A stretch of 64,000 nt of DNA, taken from Marinobacter sp. EhC06 (GTDB lineage Bacteria; Pseudomonadota; Gammaproteobacteria; Pseudomonadales; Oleiphilaceae). The first letter of the stretch is position 1. Each line of letters starts with the position of its first letter. Shown here in pieces: positions 9,804 through 19,084 of this stretch. The stretch spans positions 930,001 to 994,000 of the forward strand of contig NZ_LXYO01000023.1 in assembly GCF_001650915.1 (NCBI RefSeq), read 5' to 3'. The position numbers were made by a program, and so were the translations under genes. The notes beneath the pieces are model-generated. The model was not told the DNA's origin and did not search any database. It saw only the letters and a list, made by a program, of their open reading frames with translations.

Positions 9804-11945
9804 ATGACAACGGAAACGGCGAAGAATCAGACGGCAGGGGATGACCGGAGTGTGCCTGCGCCGGTAGATGTGCCTCCGGTTGGTGAGGAAATCAACCTGG
9901 ATGCCAATGAAAATTACTTTAACCGGGAACTGAGCCAGCTGCAGTTTAATTACCGGGTACTCAAGCAGGCGCTGGATACGACCCACCCGTTGATCAACCG
10001 TCTGATTTTCTGCTGCATCTTCAGCAGCAACATGGACGAGTTCTTCGAGATCCGCGTGGCAGGTCTGCGGCAGCAGATGAAATACGGCCGCGAAACGGTT
10101 GGTGCCGATGGCATGATGCCGGACCAGGCCCTGGCGGAAATCAGCCGTGTTGCCCACGAGTACATCCGCGAACAGTACGACATACTGAACAATGTGCTGA
10201 TTCCCGAGATGGAGCAGGAGAACATTCATTTCGTCCGTCGTCGGGAGTGGACGCCGGAGCAGGCGGAGTGGGTGCGAACCTATTTTGAAGAGGAAATCCT
10301 GCCGGTGGTCAGCCCCATCGGACTGGATCCGTCACATCCGTTTCCACGCCTGGTCAACAAGAGCCTGAACTTTATTGTTGAACTGGATGGCAAGGATGCC
10401 TTCGGCCGGGAAACCGGCATGGCGATTGTGCCGGCTCCCCGCTCCCTTCCGCGTCTGGTGCGGCTGCCTGATGATGTCTGCAACGGTGGCGAGAACCTCG
10501 TTTTCCTGTCGTCTATGATCCACGCCCACGCCGATGAACTTTTCCCCGGCATGGAGGTGAAAGGCTGCTATCAGTTCCGGCTGACCAGAAATGCTGACCT
10601 TGAGCTTGAGGACGACCTGGAAGACCTGGCCTCGGCCCTTCGTGGTGAGCTGCTCAGCCGCCGGTTTGGTGATGGGGTGCGTCTTGAGGTTGCTGACAAC
10701 TGCCCGGAAGAACTGGTGCAGTTCCTGCTCAAGGAGTTCGGCCTGACCGAGCGGGATCTTTACCAGGTGCATGGCCCGGTCAACCTGACCCGGCTGATGG
10801 CGGTCGGTGGGCTGGTGGACCGGCCGGATCTGACCTATTCCGGCTTTTCGCCGTCGATTCCCAAGCAGATCCGCAGCAAGGAATCGATGTTCGACGCGAT
10901 CCGCAAGCGCCCGATCCTGCTGCTGCATCCCTATGAGAATTTCAGTCCGGTGGTCGATCTGCTGCGTCAGGCCGCCAAGGATCCCCAGGTTCTGGCAATT
11001 CGACAGACCCTCTACCGTACCGGGGCAGATTCGGAAATCGTGGAAGCCCTGGCAGATGCCGCACGCCGTGGTAAAGAGGTTACTGCCGTTATCGAGCTTC
11101 GGGCCCGTTTCAGCGAGGCTGAAAACCTGGAGCTGGCCAGCCGGCTGCAGGAGGCCGGGGTGATCGTGGTCTACGGCGTGGTCGGCTACAAGACCCACGC
11201 CAAGATGATCCTGATTGTCCGTCGCGAAGAGGGGCGGCTGCGTCGTTATGTCCACCTGGGCACTGGTAACTATCACGCGGGCAATGCCCGCCTGTATACC
11301 GATTACAGTTTCATGACCTGTGACGAGTCCATCGGCGACGACGTCAACAAGCTGTTCCAGCAGCTGACGGGCATGGGCAAGGCTCTGAAGATCAAAAAAC
11401 TTTTCCATTCGCCATTCACCCTGCACTCGCGCCTGCTCAGCCTGATTGAGCGCGAAGCCGGCTATGGCGAGAAAGGCCGGATTATCTTCAAGTTCAATGC
11501 GCTCACCGAGATCCAGCTGATCAAGGCGCTTTACCGGGCCTCCCAGGCGGGTGTGAAAATCGATCTGATTATCCGCGGTATCTGCTGCCTGCGTCCGGAA
11601 GTGCCGGGCCTCTCCGAGAACATTCGGGTAAGGTCCATCATCGGACGATTCCTTGAGCATACCCGGGTCTACTACTTCGGCAACAATGGCCGCCCGGATG
11701 TGTATTGTTCCAGCGCCGATGGCATGGAGCGGAACCTGCTTAGCCGGGTTGAAACCGCTTTCCCCCTGGATGATCCTGAGCTGGCTGCCAGGGTCAGGGA
11801 AGATCTTGATACCTACCTGGCCGATAACTGCCAGTCCTGGGTACTGCAACCGGACGGCAGCTATATCCAGAACCAGCCCGGTGACGACGAAGAGCGCCTG
11901 GCCTCCCAGCTCGTATTGCTGGAAAGGCTGACCGGAAAGACCTGA
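9804..11945 (+). CDS. ppk1: polyphosphate kinase 1
   Basis: Reversible synthesis of polyphosphate from ATP; 713 residues with a unique N-terminal extension of about 45 residues before the conserved FNRELSQLQFNYRVL. The histidine in YKTHAKM (about residue 465) corresponds to the autophosphorylated residue, followed by VHLGTGNYHAGNARLYTDYS. The C-terminal phospholipase-D-like domain includes IRGICCLRPEVPGLSENI. It lies 51 bases after hemB on the same strand, with the DUF945 gene 21 bases downstream. Confidence 0.97.
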   Translation: MTTETAKNQTAGDDRSVPAPVDVPPVGEEINLDANENYFNRELSQLQFNYRVLKQALDTTHPLINRLIFCCIFSSNMDEFFEIRVAGLRQQMKYGRETVGADGMMPDQALAEISRVAHEYIREQYDILNNVLIPEMEQENIHFVRRREWTPEQAEWVRTYFEEEILPVVSPIGLDPSHPFPRLVNKSLNFIVELDGKDAFGRETGMAIVPAPRSLPRLVRLPDDVCNGGENLVFLSSMIHAHADELFPGMEVKGCYQFRLTRNADLELEDDLEDLASALRGELLSRRFGDGVRLEVADNCPEELVQFLLKEFGLTERDLYQVHGPVNLTRLMAVGGLVDRPDLTYSGFSPSIPKQIRSKESMFDAIRKRPILLLHPYENFSPVVDLLRQAAKDPQVLAIRQTLYRTGADSEIVEALADAARRGKEVTAVIELRARFSEAENLELASRLQEAGVIVVYGVVGYKTHAKMILIVRREEGRLRRYVHLGTGNYHAGNARLYTDYSFMTCDESIGDDVNKLFQQLTGMGKALKIKKLFHSPFTLHSRLLSLIEREAGYGEKGRIIFKFNALTEIQLIKALYRASQAGVKIDLIIRGICCLRPEVPGLSENIRVRSIIGRFLEHTRVYYFGNNGRPDVYCSSADGMERNLLSRVETAFPLDDPELAARVREDLDTYLADNCQSWVLQPDGSYIQNQPGDDEERLASQLVLLERLTGKT

Positions 11946-11966
11946 TTCCTGAATTGGAGAACGCGT

Positions 11967-13256
11967 TTGAATGCCAAATGGATGATTGCCGGCGCCGGTG
12001 TGCTGGCTGTGGCCGGTGGCCTGCCCTGGGTCGTGGGGTACGTCACTGAACAGCAGTGGCAGCAGGCAACGGAGGAGGTGAACAGTGCCCAACCGTTCCT
12101 TCGTATGGAAACTGATAACTACCAGAGGGGCATTCTCGGTGCCCGGTTCAATGGTTCGGTCAACCTGAGGAACCCGGAAACCGGAGAATCCCGGCAGTTT
12201 GCCTATCGTGCCACGGTGACCCATGGGGTAACCGGCAGCCTGATGGATTTTGAGCCCGAGGGAGGCTGGTCTTCAGGGGATCTGGACTGGTCTTCCGGCG
12301 AGGAGCCAAGGCTGACTCTGGAAACCCGACTCTGGGGCACTGCAGTACTTGAGCTCGAAGCGCCCCAGATGAGCGTAACTGACGCGGATACTGGGGAAAC
12401 CCTCGCTTCGAGTGGCGGCCTGGCAAGAGTTGGGATCAGTGATGCAGGCTCGCACGCGGATGCCCTGATGGTTTGGCCGGCCTTAACCCTGTCTGGTCCG
12501 GATGTGGATATTCGGGTTAGTGACTTCCGCCTCGAGCAGACCATGAGCCATCTCACGGGTGAGGTCTGGACCGGCTCTGGCGAGATTGTGGTGGACTCGG
12601 TTGCTGTGACACCGACTGCGGACGCGGCCTTTACGCTCAAGGAGATTTCGGTGCGTAGCAGCAGTGAGTCAGTCAATGATGGCGAGCGTCTGGATTCGCG
12701 GATGGCATTCGAGGTTGGCGGCGTTTCAACGGCTGATGAACAGTACGGACCGCAGCGACTGGTGTTCGCATTGTCAGGGCTGGATGTGGCGGCCTGGAGT
12801 GGGCTTACCGAGAGCCTGTCATCGCTGCAGACCCTGGCCCTCAGCCAGGCCTCGGGAGGTCCTCAGCAGTTCGAACAGCAGATGGCTGCGATGCAGCAGG
12901 TAAACACGGCCCTGCGTGACCTCGCCGCTGCTGGCTTTTCGATTGGTTTCCCGGAACTGACCGTCACCACCCCGGAAGGTGTGGTTGAAGGCAGTGCCCG
13001 GATTTCCCATCCGGAGCTGACAGCGGATCAGAAGGGCGAGATGCTGATGGTGATGCAGCGGCTGACCGGCGAAATGGATCTCAGCCTGCCACTTGCGCTC
13101 GCGGAGGAGTATCCCGAATTCCAGCTGCAGCTTGCGCCTCTGATCAAACAGGGATTGCTGGTTCAGCAAGGTGATCGGCTGGTGCTTGATGCCAGTATGA
13201 AAGACCTGATGCTGGACGTGAACGGGGTGGAAATCCCTTTGCCCCCGTTGCTCTGA
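11967..13256 (+). CDS. DUF945 family (YdgA-like) protein
   Basis: A 429-residue protein with a short N-terminal membrane anchor (about residues 5-25) and a large periplasmic part, matching the YdgA/DUF945 pattern (early W-V-G-Y segment, repeated beta-rich sequence, hydrophobic end IPLPPLL). Function of the family is not established. TTG at 11967 is chosen because GGAG precedes it by eight bases; ATG five codons on (11982) is the alternative. It follows ppk1 by 21 bases and ends at a shared bidirectional terminator. Confidence 0.75.
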   Translation: MNAKWMIAGAGVLAVAGGLPWVVGYVTEQQWQQATEEVNSAQPFLRMETDNYQRGILGARFNGSVNLRNPETGESRQFAYRATVTHGVTGSLMDFEPEGGWSSGDLDWSSGEEPRLTLETRLWGTAVLELEAPQMSVTDADTGETLASSGGLARVGISDAGSHADALMVWPALTLSGPDVDIRVSDFRLEQTMSHLTGEVWTGSGEIVVDSVAVTPTADAAFTLKEISVRSSSESVNDGERLDSRMAFEVGGVSTADEQYGPQRLVFALSGLDVAAWSGLTESLSSLQTLALSQASGGPQQFEQQMAAMQQVNTALRDLAAAGFSIGFPELTVTTPEGVVEGSARISHPELTADQKGEMLMVMQRLTGEMDLSLPLALAEEYPEFQLQLAPLIKQGLLVQQGDRLVLDASMKDLMLDVNGVEIPLPPLL

Positions 13257-13268
13257 AGCCTGGTTTAC

Positions 13269-13309
13269 TGCCACAAAAAAGCCCCGTTGATCGGGGCTTT
13301 TTTGTGGCA
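13269..13309. terminator. bidirectional Rho-independent terminator
   Basis: An 18-bp perfect stem (13269-13286 with 13292-13309) with GCCCCG core, flanked by A6 and T6, so it works on both strands. It separates the convergent DUF945 and coaD genes. Confidence 0.93.
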
Positions 13310-13315
13310 ACAGGT

Positions 13316-13825
<510 letters not shown>

Positions 13826-13888
13826 TCAGGATCATCCTGAGTGCTGTAGTCCGGGACTCTGTTCCAGGCGGTCGCGACTTCGTGTGTT

Positions 13889-13998
13889 GCATATGTGCCG
13901 CCCCTCCTCCCGGGAAACGCTACAAGCACATCCCTGTGCGCTTGGCTCAGGCCATCCATGGCCTTCGACATTCCCGGGAGGAGGGGCGGCACATATGC
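13889..13998 (+). repeat. foldback element R3
   Basis: Arms 13889-13916 and 13971-13998 form a perfect 28-bp inverted repeat that shares almost no sequence with the arms of the other copies. The 54-nt core has hairpin 1 GCACA-tccc-TGTGC (13926-13939) and hairpin 2 AGGCCA-tcca-TGGCCT (13949-13964). It lies 37 bases past the GMC oxidoreductase stop codon and upstream of coaD. Confidence 0.9.
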
Positions 13999-14034
13999 GA
14001 GCTAGCAACGGAGCCTGCCTCCCCGACATTGGTA

Positions 14035-15630
14035 CTAGGTGATGCTAAGTCTCTGCGCAAGCCTGGTGCTGTTTCTGGCTGCCAAAGCATAAACCGACAG
14101 TTGCGGGTTTGCGCCAATGCTGGTGGGGAAGATGGAGGCATCGTGGATGCTCAGATTGCTGACGTGGTGGTGTTCGCCAAAGCCGTTGACGACCGAATCT
14201 TGCGGATTGCTTCCCATGGCGCAGCCGCCCATCTGGTGGGCTGTGAACAGGCGGACCCGGTGGGGTGCCATGGGGAGTTGGTCGATGGCGGCTTTGGCGT
14301 CGGTCCAGTTGGTGTACCAGTCGGAATCCAAGTGCATCAGGCGGACTTTGTCGGCACCGGCGGCGAACTGGATTTCGGCCATGGTGTGGAAGGCCTCGCG
14401 GATGCCGGTCCAGAGGTAGTCGGTGACCGGGTAGTCCAGTACCGGGCTGCCGTCGTCGCGGAGGGAGACCGTGCCGCCGGGGCTTTCGGGATGGAAGCCG
14501 TCCCGGAGCAGGGCGATGACGGACTGCATGTGGGGCAGGCCGGCCATGTTGTTGATCTGGGTTTCGCCATGGCCGGGTATGACGCCGCTGGACATGCCCG
14601 GGTGCAGCGGTGGTACCTCGAGTTTGTAACCAACCGGGCCGTCGACGCCGTTGCGGAAGTTGAATTCGTCCGAGTAGATGGACTGGGGCGCGCCATAGAA
14701 CGGATCGACGCGCTGAGGCATCTGGGCGACGGTGGCGTTGACCGGATGGATGAACGAACGCTTGCCGATCCGCTGGTGCGGGTCCGGGATGTTGGAGCGA
14801 AGTAGCAGGCCGGGGCTGCCGATGGCGCTGGCGGCGACCACGAAGTGTCTGGCTTTGAGATTGACCTTGATGCCGGTCGGGGTGACGCCATCATCGGCAA
14901 ACGCAGAAGCTTCCAGATGGTCGATCTGGTCCTGGTTCATTACCAGTCGGTCGGCGCGCAGGCTGTGGAATAGCCGGGCGTTGTTATCGAGCGCCCCCGG
15001 AATGGTGGTCATCAGGGCGCCCTGTTTTGCGTTGGTCGGGCAGCCGACGCCGCAATAGCCCAGGTTCCAGCAACCTTTGACGTTGCGTGGAATGATTTGC
15101 CAGCTGTAGCCCAGTTTCTCGCAGCCCTGGCGCAAGATGTCATTGTTGACGTTGGGGTCTGCCTGCCAGGGTGCCATGGAATGGCGTTCCTCACGGCCAT
15201 CGAACCAGGGAGCCATGGCGTCTGGCCGGAGTTCTTCCAGTCCGAACTGGTCGGCCCAGTAATTCAGGGTCGGAGCCGGTGTGCGGAAACTGCTGGTCCA
15301 GTTCACGGTGGTGGAGCCGCCCACGCAGCGGCCCTGCAAGATGGCGATCGCCCCGTCCCGGGTTACCCGGCTCATGCCTTCCTGATAGAGGTTGGCATAG
15401 GAGCTTTGCTCGTCCATCTTGAAGTCTTTCTGGTAATACAACCGGCCCTCTTCAACCAGAATTACGGACAATCCGCTGCGGGCCAGAATCTCGGCGGTGG
15501 TGCCACCACCGGCGCCGGTTCCGATAACAACAACGTCGGCTTCCTTGGTCAGGTTTTCCGTCAGGTGAGCACCATCGGTGACTTTCCAGCCTGATTCCAG
15601 GCCCCGGGCAATACGATCGGTTAATGACAT
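14035..15630 (-). CDS. GMC-family FAD oxidoreductase (alcohol oxidase/dehydrogenase)
   Basis: A 531-residue glucose-methanol-choline oxidoreductase. An N-terminal dinucleotide fold (VVIGTGAGGGTTAEILARSG, about residues 34-53) precedes the GRCVGGSTTVNW region. The C-terminal region has HQMGGCAMG and the FAD-closing segment NPQLSVYALAARNSTRLA. It has no signal peptide. The neighbours (Tat lipoprotein, aldehyde dehydrogenase, TetR) suggest oxidation of long-chain or aromatic alcohols (inference); a sterol or sugar substrate cannot be excluded. It is the last gene of the cluster, 27 bases after the Tat lipoprotein gene. Confidence 0.88.
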   Translation of the reverse strand: MSLTDRIARGLESGWKVTDGAHLTENLTKEADVVVIGTGAGGGTTAEILARSGLSVILVEEGRLYYQKDFKMDEQSSYANLYQEGMSRVTRDGAIAILQGRCVGGSTTVNWTSSFRTPAPTLNYWADQFGLEELRPDAMAPWFDGREERHSMAPWQADPNVNNDILRQGCEKLGYSWQIIPRNVKGCWNLGYCGVGCPTNAKQGALMTTIPGALDNNARLFHSLRADRLVMNQDQIDHLEASAFADDGVTPTGIKVNLKARHFVVAASAIGSPGLLLRSNIPDPHQRIGKRSFIHPVNATVAQMPQRVDPFYGAPQSIYSDEFNFRNGVDGPVGYKLEVPPLHPGMSSGVIPGHGETQINNMAGLPHMQSVIALLRDGFHPESPGGTVSLRDDGSPVLDYPVTDYLWTGIREAFHTMAEIQFAAGADKVRLMHLDSDWYTNWTDAKAAIDQLPMAPHRVRLFTAHQMGGCAMGSNPQDSVVNGFGEHHHVSNLSIHDASIFPTSIGANPQLSVYALAARNSTRLAQRLSIT

Positions 15631-15657
15631 GCTTGGCTCCGTCAGATCAGCTGGTAA

Positions 15658-16293
15658 TCAGGCGTTTTGGAATTGTGGCAAGGCGTCGACTGCATATTGC
15701 GGCGGCCCGGGATAGCCGGACAGGTGCCAGAAGTCCCGATAGCCGTAAAACGCCACGTTGCTGATCTTGGTCAGGGCAATGTAGCCATTGTTGAACAGCC
15801 CGATGCGGCTGGTGCGCCAGCGCTCCAGAAACGCATCCGCTTCCTCTGTAGTTACGTTCGGCCAGCTGGACCAGACCCGGGCTACGGTCACCCGGGTAAG
15901 CCCGAAGTTCAGCAGATCAAAGAGTTGCCGAAGTTCCTTCTGGTTGGCCGGTCCGAACTTGTGGATGCCGGCATCAATACGTTCAATGGTCCCGGCAATC
16001 GCCATGTTTCTGGCCTGGGGCTGCTCTGGCAAGCCCGGGCCAATCATGGCGGGCAGAAGGGCCTCGAACAGGGCAATGTCATCCTCGTTCAAAAACCGGA
16101 ATTGGTAGCTGGCGTCCATCCGGGTGCCAACGGCACTCAGCCGACCTGCCGGCTCGGTGGCACAACCACTTAGCCCGGCGGTGACACTGACGGTACCCAG
16201 GAAGAGGGCACCGCCCAGTCCGGTTTTCAGAAAGCTTCGGCGGTCGATGTTTGTGAAATCACGAGAATGGGAAGAAGTTGGATGATCATTCAT
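15658..16293 (-). CDS. Tat-exported lipoprotein, partner of the GMC oxidoreductase
   Basis: A 211-residue protein with a twin-arginine signal (DRRSFLKTG, residues 17-25), a hydrophobic stretch, and a lipobox LSGC (Cys near residue 44). The mature part resembles the small subunits that accompany GMC-type dehydrogenases (gluconate 2-dehydrogenase subunit 3-like). It lies directly upstream of the GMC gene, which lacks its own signal, so co-export of the folded flavoprotein through Tat is a reasonable inference. Element R4 lies in the 182-base gap upstream. Confidence 0.75.
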   Translation of the reverse strand: MNDHPTSSHSRDFTNIDRRSFLKTGLGGALFLGTVSVTAGLSGCATEPAGRLSAVGTRMDASYQFRFLNEDDIALFEALLPAMIGPGLPEQPQARNMAIAGTIERIDAGIHKFGPANQKELRQLFDLLNFGLTRVTVARVWSSWPNVTTEEADAFLERWRTSRIGLFNNGYIALTKISNVAFYGYRDFWHLSGYPGPPQYAVDALPQFQNA

Positions 16294-16340
16294 GGATCCG
16301 TCTCTTATTATTTTATTTTGGTGCCTGCAAAAAGCTTGAT

Positions 16341-16450
16341 CGGCTGAGGCGGGTAGGGGGTTGCGGGACTGTGCAAAACAGGGATGTTTTGCTCAAGCCT
16401 ACATGGACGTATCCACGGCGTGTCCCGAAAGCCCCTACCCGCCTCAGCCG
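16341..16450 (-). repeat. foldback element R4 (inverted orientation)
   Basis: Arms 16341-16369 and 16422-16450 pair over 29 bp with two mismatches. The 52-nt core is in the opposite orientation to R1, R2, R3 and R5. On the minus strand hairpin 1 is TACG-tcca-TGTA (16400-16411) and hairpin 2 is GCAAAACA-tccc-TGTTTTGC (16373-16392), a stem whose sequence differs wholly from the GCCA/TGGC stem of other copies yet still pairs. It lies inside the oxidation operon, 26 bases past the aldehyde dehydrogenase stop codon. Confidence 0.88.
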
Positions 16451-16475
16451 GCCCCGAGGACCGAAGGCAAAGGAT

Positions 16476-17921
16476 TTAGCGGATAAAGAACTTATAAACC
16501 AATTTGTGCGCAGTCGTCCCGTGGGGCGCATAGACAAACTTGCCGCTGTTGAACTTCTGCTTGGTGAAAATCGCCCGGTGATGGGAGAAGGTCAGGAACC
16601 CTTCGCGGCCATGGTAGTGCCCCATGCCGGAATCGCCGATACCACCGAATGGCAGATCGTCTTGGGCCACGTGCATCAGCGAATCATTGATACACATGCC
16701 ACCAGAGTGGGTGTTATCCACCACATGCTGCTGCTGGGTCTTGTCGTAACCGAAGAAATACAGGGCCAGCGGCCTCGGGCGGTCGTTGATGTAATGGATG
16801 GCTTCGTCCAGCCCGCCATAACTGACGACCGGCAGAATCGGACCAAAGATCTCATCCTGCATCACCTTCATGTCTGGCGTGGTTTTCAGAACCAGCGTCA
16901 GAGGGATCTTGCGGGTGCCATCCTTGAGACTTTCCCGGGCCGGGTTGATCTCCACCAGTTCGGCGCCTTTCTGCCGGGCGTCCTCAAGGTAACCCTGCAG
17001 TCGATCGTATTGCCGCTCATTGATGATGGCAGTGAAATCGTCGTTGTCCCGCAGGCTTGGATACATCTCGGAAAAGCGGGCGCGGAACTCGTCAACAAAC
17101 GATTGTACCCGGTCGGCGGGGCACAGCACGTAATCTGGCGCCACGCAGGTCTGGCCAGCGTTGAACGCCTTGCCGAAGGCAATGCGCTGGGCGGCGTCTT
17201 CCATTGGCACGTCCGGCGAGACCACGGCCGGGGACTTACCTCCCAGCTCCAGGGTGACCGGTGTCAGGTTCTCTGCCGCCGCCTTCATGACCAGCTTGCC
17301 TACCGACGTGGAGCCGGTGAATAGCAGGTGGTCAAACGGCCGCGAAGAGAAGTCTGCCGCCACGTCGGCCTCGCCATTGATCACCGAGACCAGGTCTTCC
17401 GGGAAGCTGGCTTCGATCAGTTCCTTGAACAGGGCTGAGGTATGGGGTGTGTACTCCGACATCTTGATCATGGTCCGGTTGCCCGCGGCCAGGGATGCGA
17501 CCAGCGGGCCTACCGCCAGATACAAGGGGTAGTTCCAGGGCACGATTACACCCACCACACCTTTGGGCTGATAGTGAACCTTGTTGCTGGCGGGCTGGAA
17601 CAGCACCGATACGTGGCGTTTAGATGGCTTCATCCAGCCGCTGAGGTTTTTCAGAGTGTAGTTGATGCCCTGGATCGACGGCATGACCTCGGCAATCAGG
17701 GATTCGTCTTTCGAGCGGCAGCTGAAATCGCGATCAATGGCTTCCAGCAGCCGATCCTGGTTGCCCAGCAGCACCCGTTTGAGGCGTTTCAGATTCTCCT
17801 GCCGCTCGGCCAGGGAGGGCATGGGATTGTTGCGAAACGCCTTTTTCTGGTCCTCAAACACACGGTGGGTGTGCTGGATCTGCTTCTTGCTCTCGGTGAG
17901 CTGGACGACAGTGGCTCCCAT
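16476..17921 (-). CDS. aldehyde dehydrogenase (coniferyl aldehyde dehydrogenase-like)
   Basis: A 481-residue NAD(P)-dependent aldehyde dehydrogenase. Catalytic glutamate in TLELGGKSP (about residue 225) and nucleophilic cysteine in FNAGQTCVAPDYV (about residue 259). The C-terminal KLVYKFFIR tail and the overall sequence fit the CalB/long-chain fatty aldehyde branch, members of which are often membrane-associated. It should oxidise the aldehyde produced by the downstream GMC enzyme. It is divergent from a TetR gene, with a perfect 16-bp palindrome in the shared promoter region. Confidence 0.92.
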   Translation of the reverse strand: MGATVVQLTESKKQIQHTHRVFEDQKKAFRNNPMPSLAERQENLKRLKRVLLGNQDRLLEAIDRDFSCRSKDESLIAEVMPSIQGINYTLKNLSGWMKPSKRHVSVLFQPASNKVHYQPKGVVGVIVPWNYPLYLAVGPLVASLAAGNRTMIKMSEYTPHTSALFKELIEASFPEDLVSVINGEADVAADFSSRPFDHLLFTGSTSVGKLVMKAAAENLTPVTLELGGKSPAVVSPDVPMEDAAQRIAFGKAFNAGQTCVAPDYVLCPADRVQSFVDEFRARFSEMYPSLRDNDDFTAIINERQYDRLQGYLEDARQKGAELVEINPARESLKDGTRKIPLTLVLKTTPDMKVMQDEIFGPILPVVSYGGLDEAIHYINDRPRPLALYFFGYDKTQQQHVVDNTHSGGMCINDSLMHVAQDDLPFGGIGDSGMGHYHGREGFLTFSHHRAIFTKQKFNSGKFVYAPHGTTAHKLVYKFFIR

Positions 17922-18026
17922 GATGCTTTCTCCTCTTTGGCCCCGATCAGAGTCCGTCGGCGGCCTGTTATTTCCGTTATTGAACGACTGGCGAAAAAGT
18001 GTTCAATTTGCGTCTGAGGGTATTAT

Positions 18027-18042
18027 TAGAGTATATACTCTA
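18027..18042. promoter_or_regulatory. candidate operator between aldehyde dehydrogenase and TetR genes
   Basis: TAGAGTATATACTCTA is a perfect 16-bp palindrome in the 159-base gap between the divergent genes. It probably binds the adjacent TetR protein and controls both directions. The symmetry and position are seen; binding is inference. Confidence 0.65.
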
Positions 18043-18080
18043 GTGAGTCAAGCGGAGGCGGATGGCGAATCAGGCCATCT

Positions 18081-18794
18081 GTGAGCTCTACAACAACAAA
18101 CGCCGACGGGTCTATGAAGACAAGAGACAAGATACTGCTCTCCAGCCTGGAGCTGTTCAATGAACGGGGCGAGCGCAACGTCACCACCAATCACATTGCG
18201 GCACACCTGGCCATCTCGCCGGGCAACCTCTATTACCACTTCCGCAACAAGTCCGACATCATTTACGAGATCTTCCTGGAATACGAAAAACTGGTGGATT
18301 TCTATCTGGATATTCCGGAAGACCGGGCTATGACCCTGGACGACATGACCTTCTATCTGGAGTCGGTCTTTGACGGTCTCTGGAGTTACCGGTTCTTCCA
18401 CCGGGACCTCGAGTACCTTCTGGACAGCGACCAGAGGCTGCGGCAGGACTATCGTGATTTCACCAACCGCTGCCTGGCATCAATCAGTCGCATCTTCGAG
18501 AAGCTGGCGGAAGCGGGCATTATTGAACCCCAGGAAGAAGACCTGAGATCGGCCATGTCATTGAATGTGTGGCTGGTGATTACCAACTGGATGGCGTTCC
18601 TGAAAACGGCCCATGCGGCCGAGGAATCTGCCTGCCTCACGCTTACCGAACTGAAGCAGGGCATCTACCAGGTGCTCACCCTGGAAATTCCCTACCTGAC
18701 GCCAGCGTATCGTGAGCGTGTGATGGCTCTGAGAGAGAAGTATCGGCCAGCATTGCACGACAGGGACGATCTGAACGCGACCCTGTGTAAGTGA
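18081..18794 (+). CDS. TetR-family transcriptional regulator
   Basis: A 237-residue TetR regulator. The helix-turn-helix covers VTTNHIAAHLAISPGNLYYH (about residues 33-52), and the C-terminal domain resembles the TetR_C_33-like long-chain group. GTG at 18081 is the longest start; ATG at 18114 (MKTRDKILLSSLELF) leaves the whole DNA-binding domain intact and may be the true start, though neither has a good ribosome binding site. Divergent from the aldehyde dehydrogenase / Tat lipoprotein / GMC operon, which it probably represses. Confidence 0.87.
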   Translation: MSSTTTNADGSMKTRDKILLSSLELFNERGERNVTTNHIAAHLAISPGNLYYHFRNKSDIIYEIFLEYEKLVDFYLDIPEDRAMTLDDMTFYLESVFDGLWSYRFFHRDLEYLLDSDQRLRQDYRDFTNRCLASISRIFEKLAEAGIIEPQEEDLRSAMSLNVWLVITNWMAFLKTAHAAEESACLTLTELKQGIYQVLTLEIPYLTPAYRERVMALREKYRPALHDRDDLNATLCK

Positions 18795-18892
18795 AACCCG
18801 AAAATCTGATCAAAAAATGATCTGCCCCGGAACTTTTATCGAATACAGGACTCACAAAGGTGACGTTGGGAATTCGGACATTCCTTGCGTCT

Positions 18893-18970
18893 CCTGAGTG
18901 CGATCTCAGGTTTTAGCACGTCGCAAACCCTGACGTTTCACCGGTCTGCTATCTGGCAGGCCGGTTTTTT
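18893..18970 (+). terminator. tandem hairpins ending the TetR transcript
   Basis: First hairpin CCTGAG-N6-CTCAGG followed by TTTT (18893-18914). Second hairpin 18940-18965, 10 bp with one G-U pair, followed by TTTTT. The second is a convincing Rho-independent terminator. The pair lies 100-170 bases past the TetR stop codon, so a short independent transcript ending here is possible but not shown. Confidence 0.65.
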
Positions 18971-19002
18971 ATTCCCTGCTGTTTCCTGTTCAAAAAACAC
19001 CC

Positions 19003-19051
19003 TTGTAAGTGGTTTCCGAATTCGATACGCTTCCCATGTTACCGGTAACAT
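19003..19051 (+). promoter_or_regulatory. gluconate operon promoter with GntR-type operator
   Basis: ATGTTACCGGTAACAT (19036-19051) is a perfect 16-bp palindrome that matches the known GntR operator of enterobacteria. A possible promoter, TTGTAA-N17-TACGCT (19003-19031), would place the start of transcription at the operator. The last gene of the operon encodes a GntR-like repressor, which fits autoregulation and gluconate induction. The operator is well supported; the hexamers are weak. Confidence 0.78.
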
Positions 19052-19084
19052 ATGCCGGCACAAAAACAATCAGGAGACGCGATT

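Noticed and set aside
18062..18163. Possible 33-codon leader frame overlapping the TetR start
   Set aside because: GGAGG precedes an ATG at 18062, but the spacing is only three bases and the peptide shows no attenuator feature such as codon runs or hairpins. It is kept as a weak possibility only.
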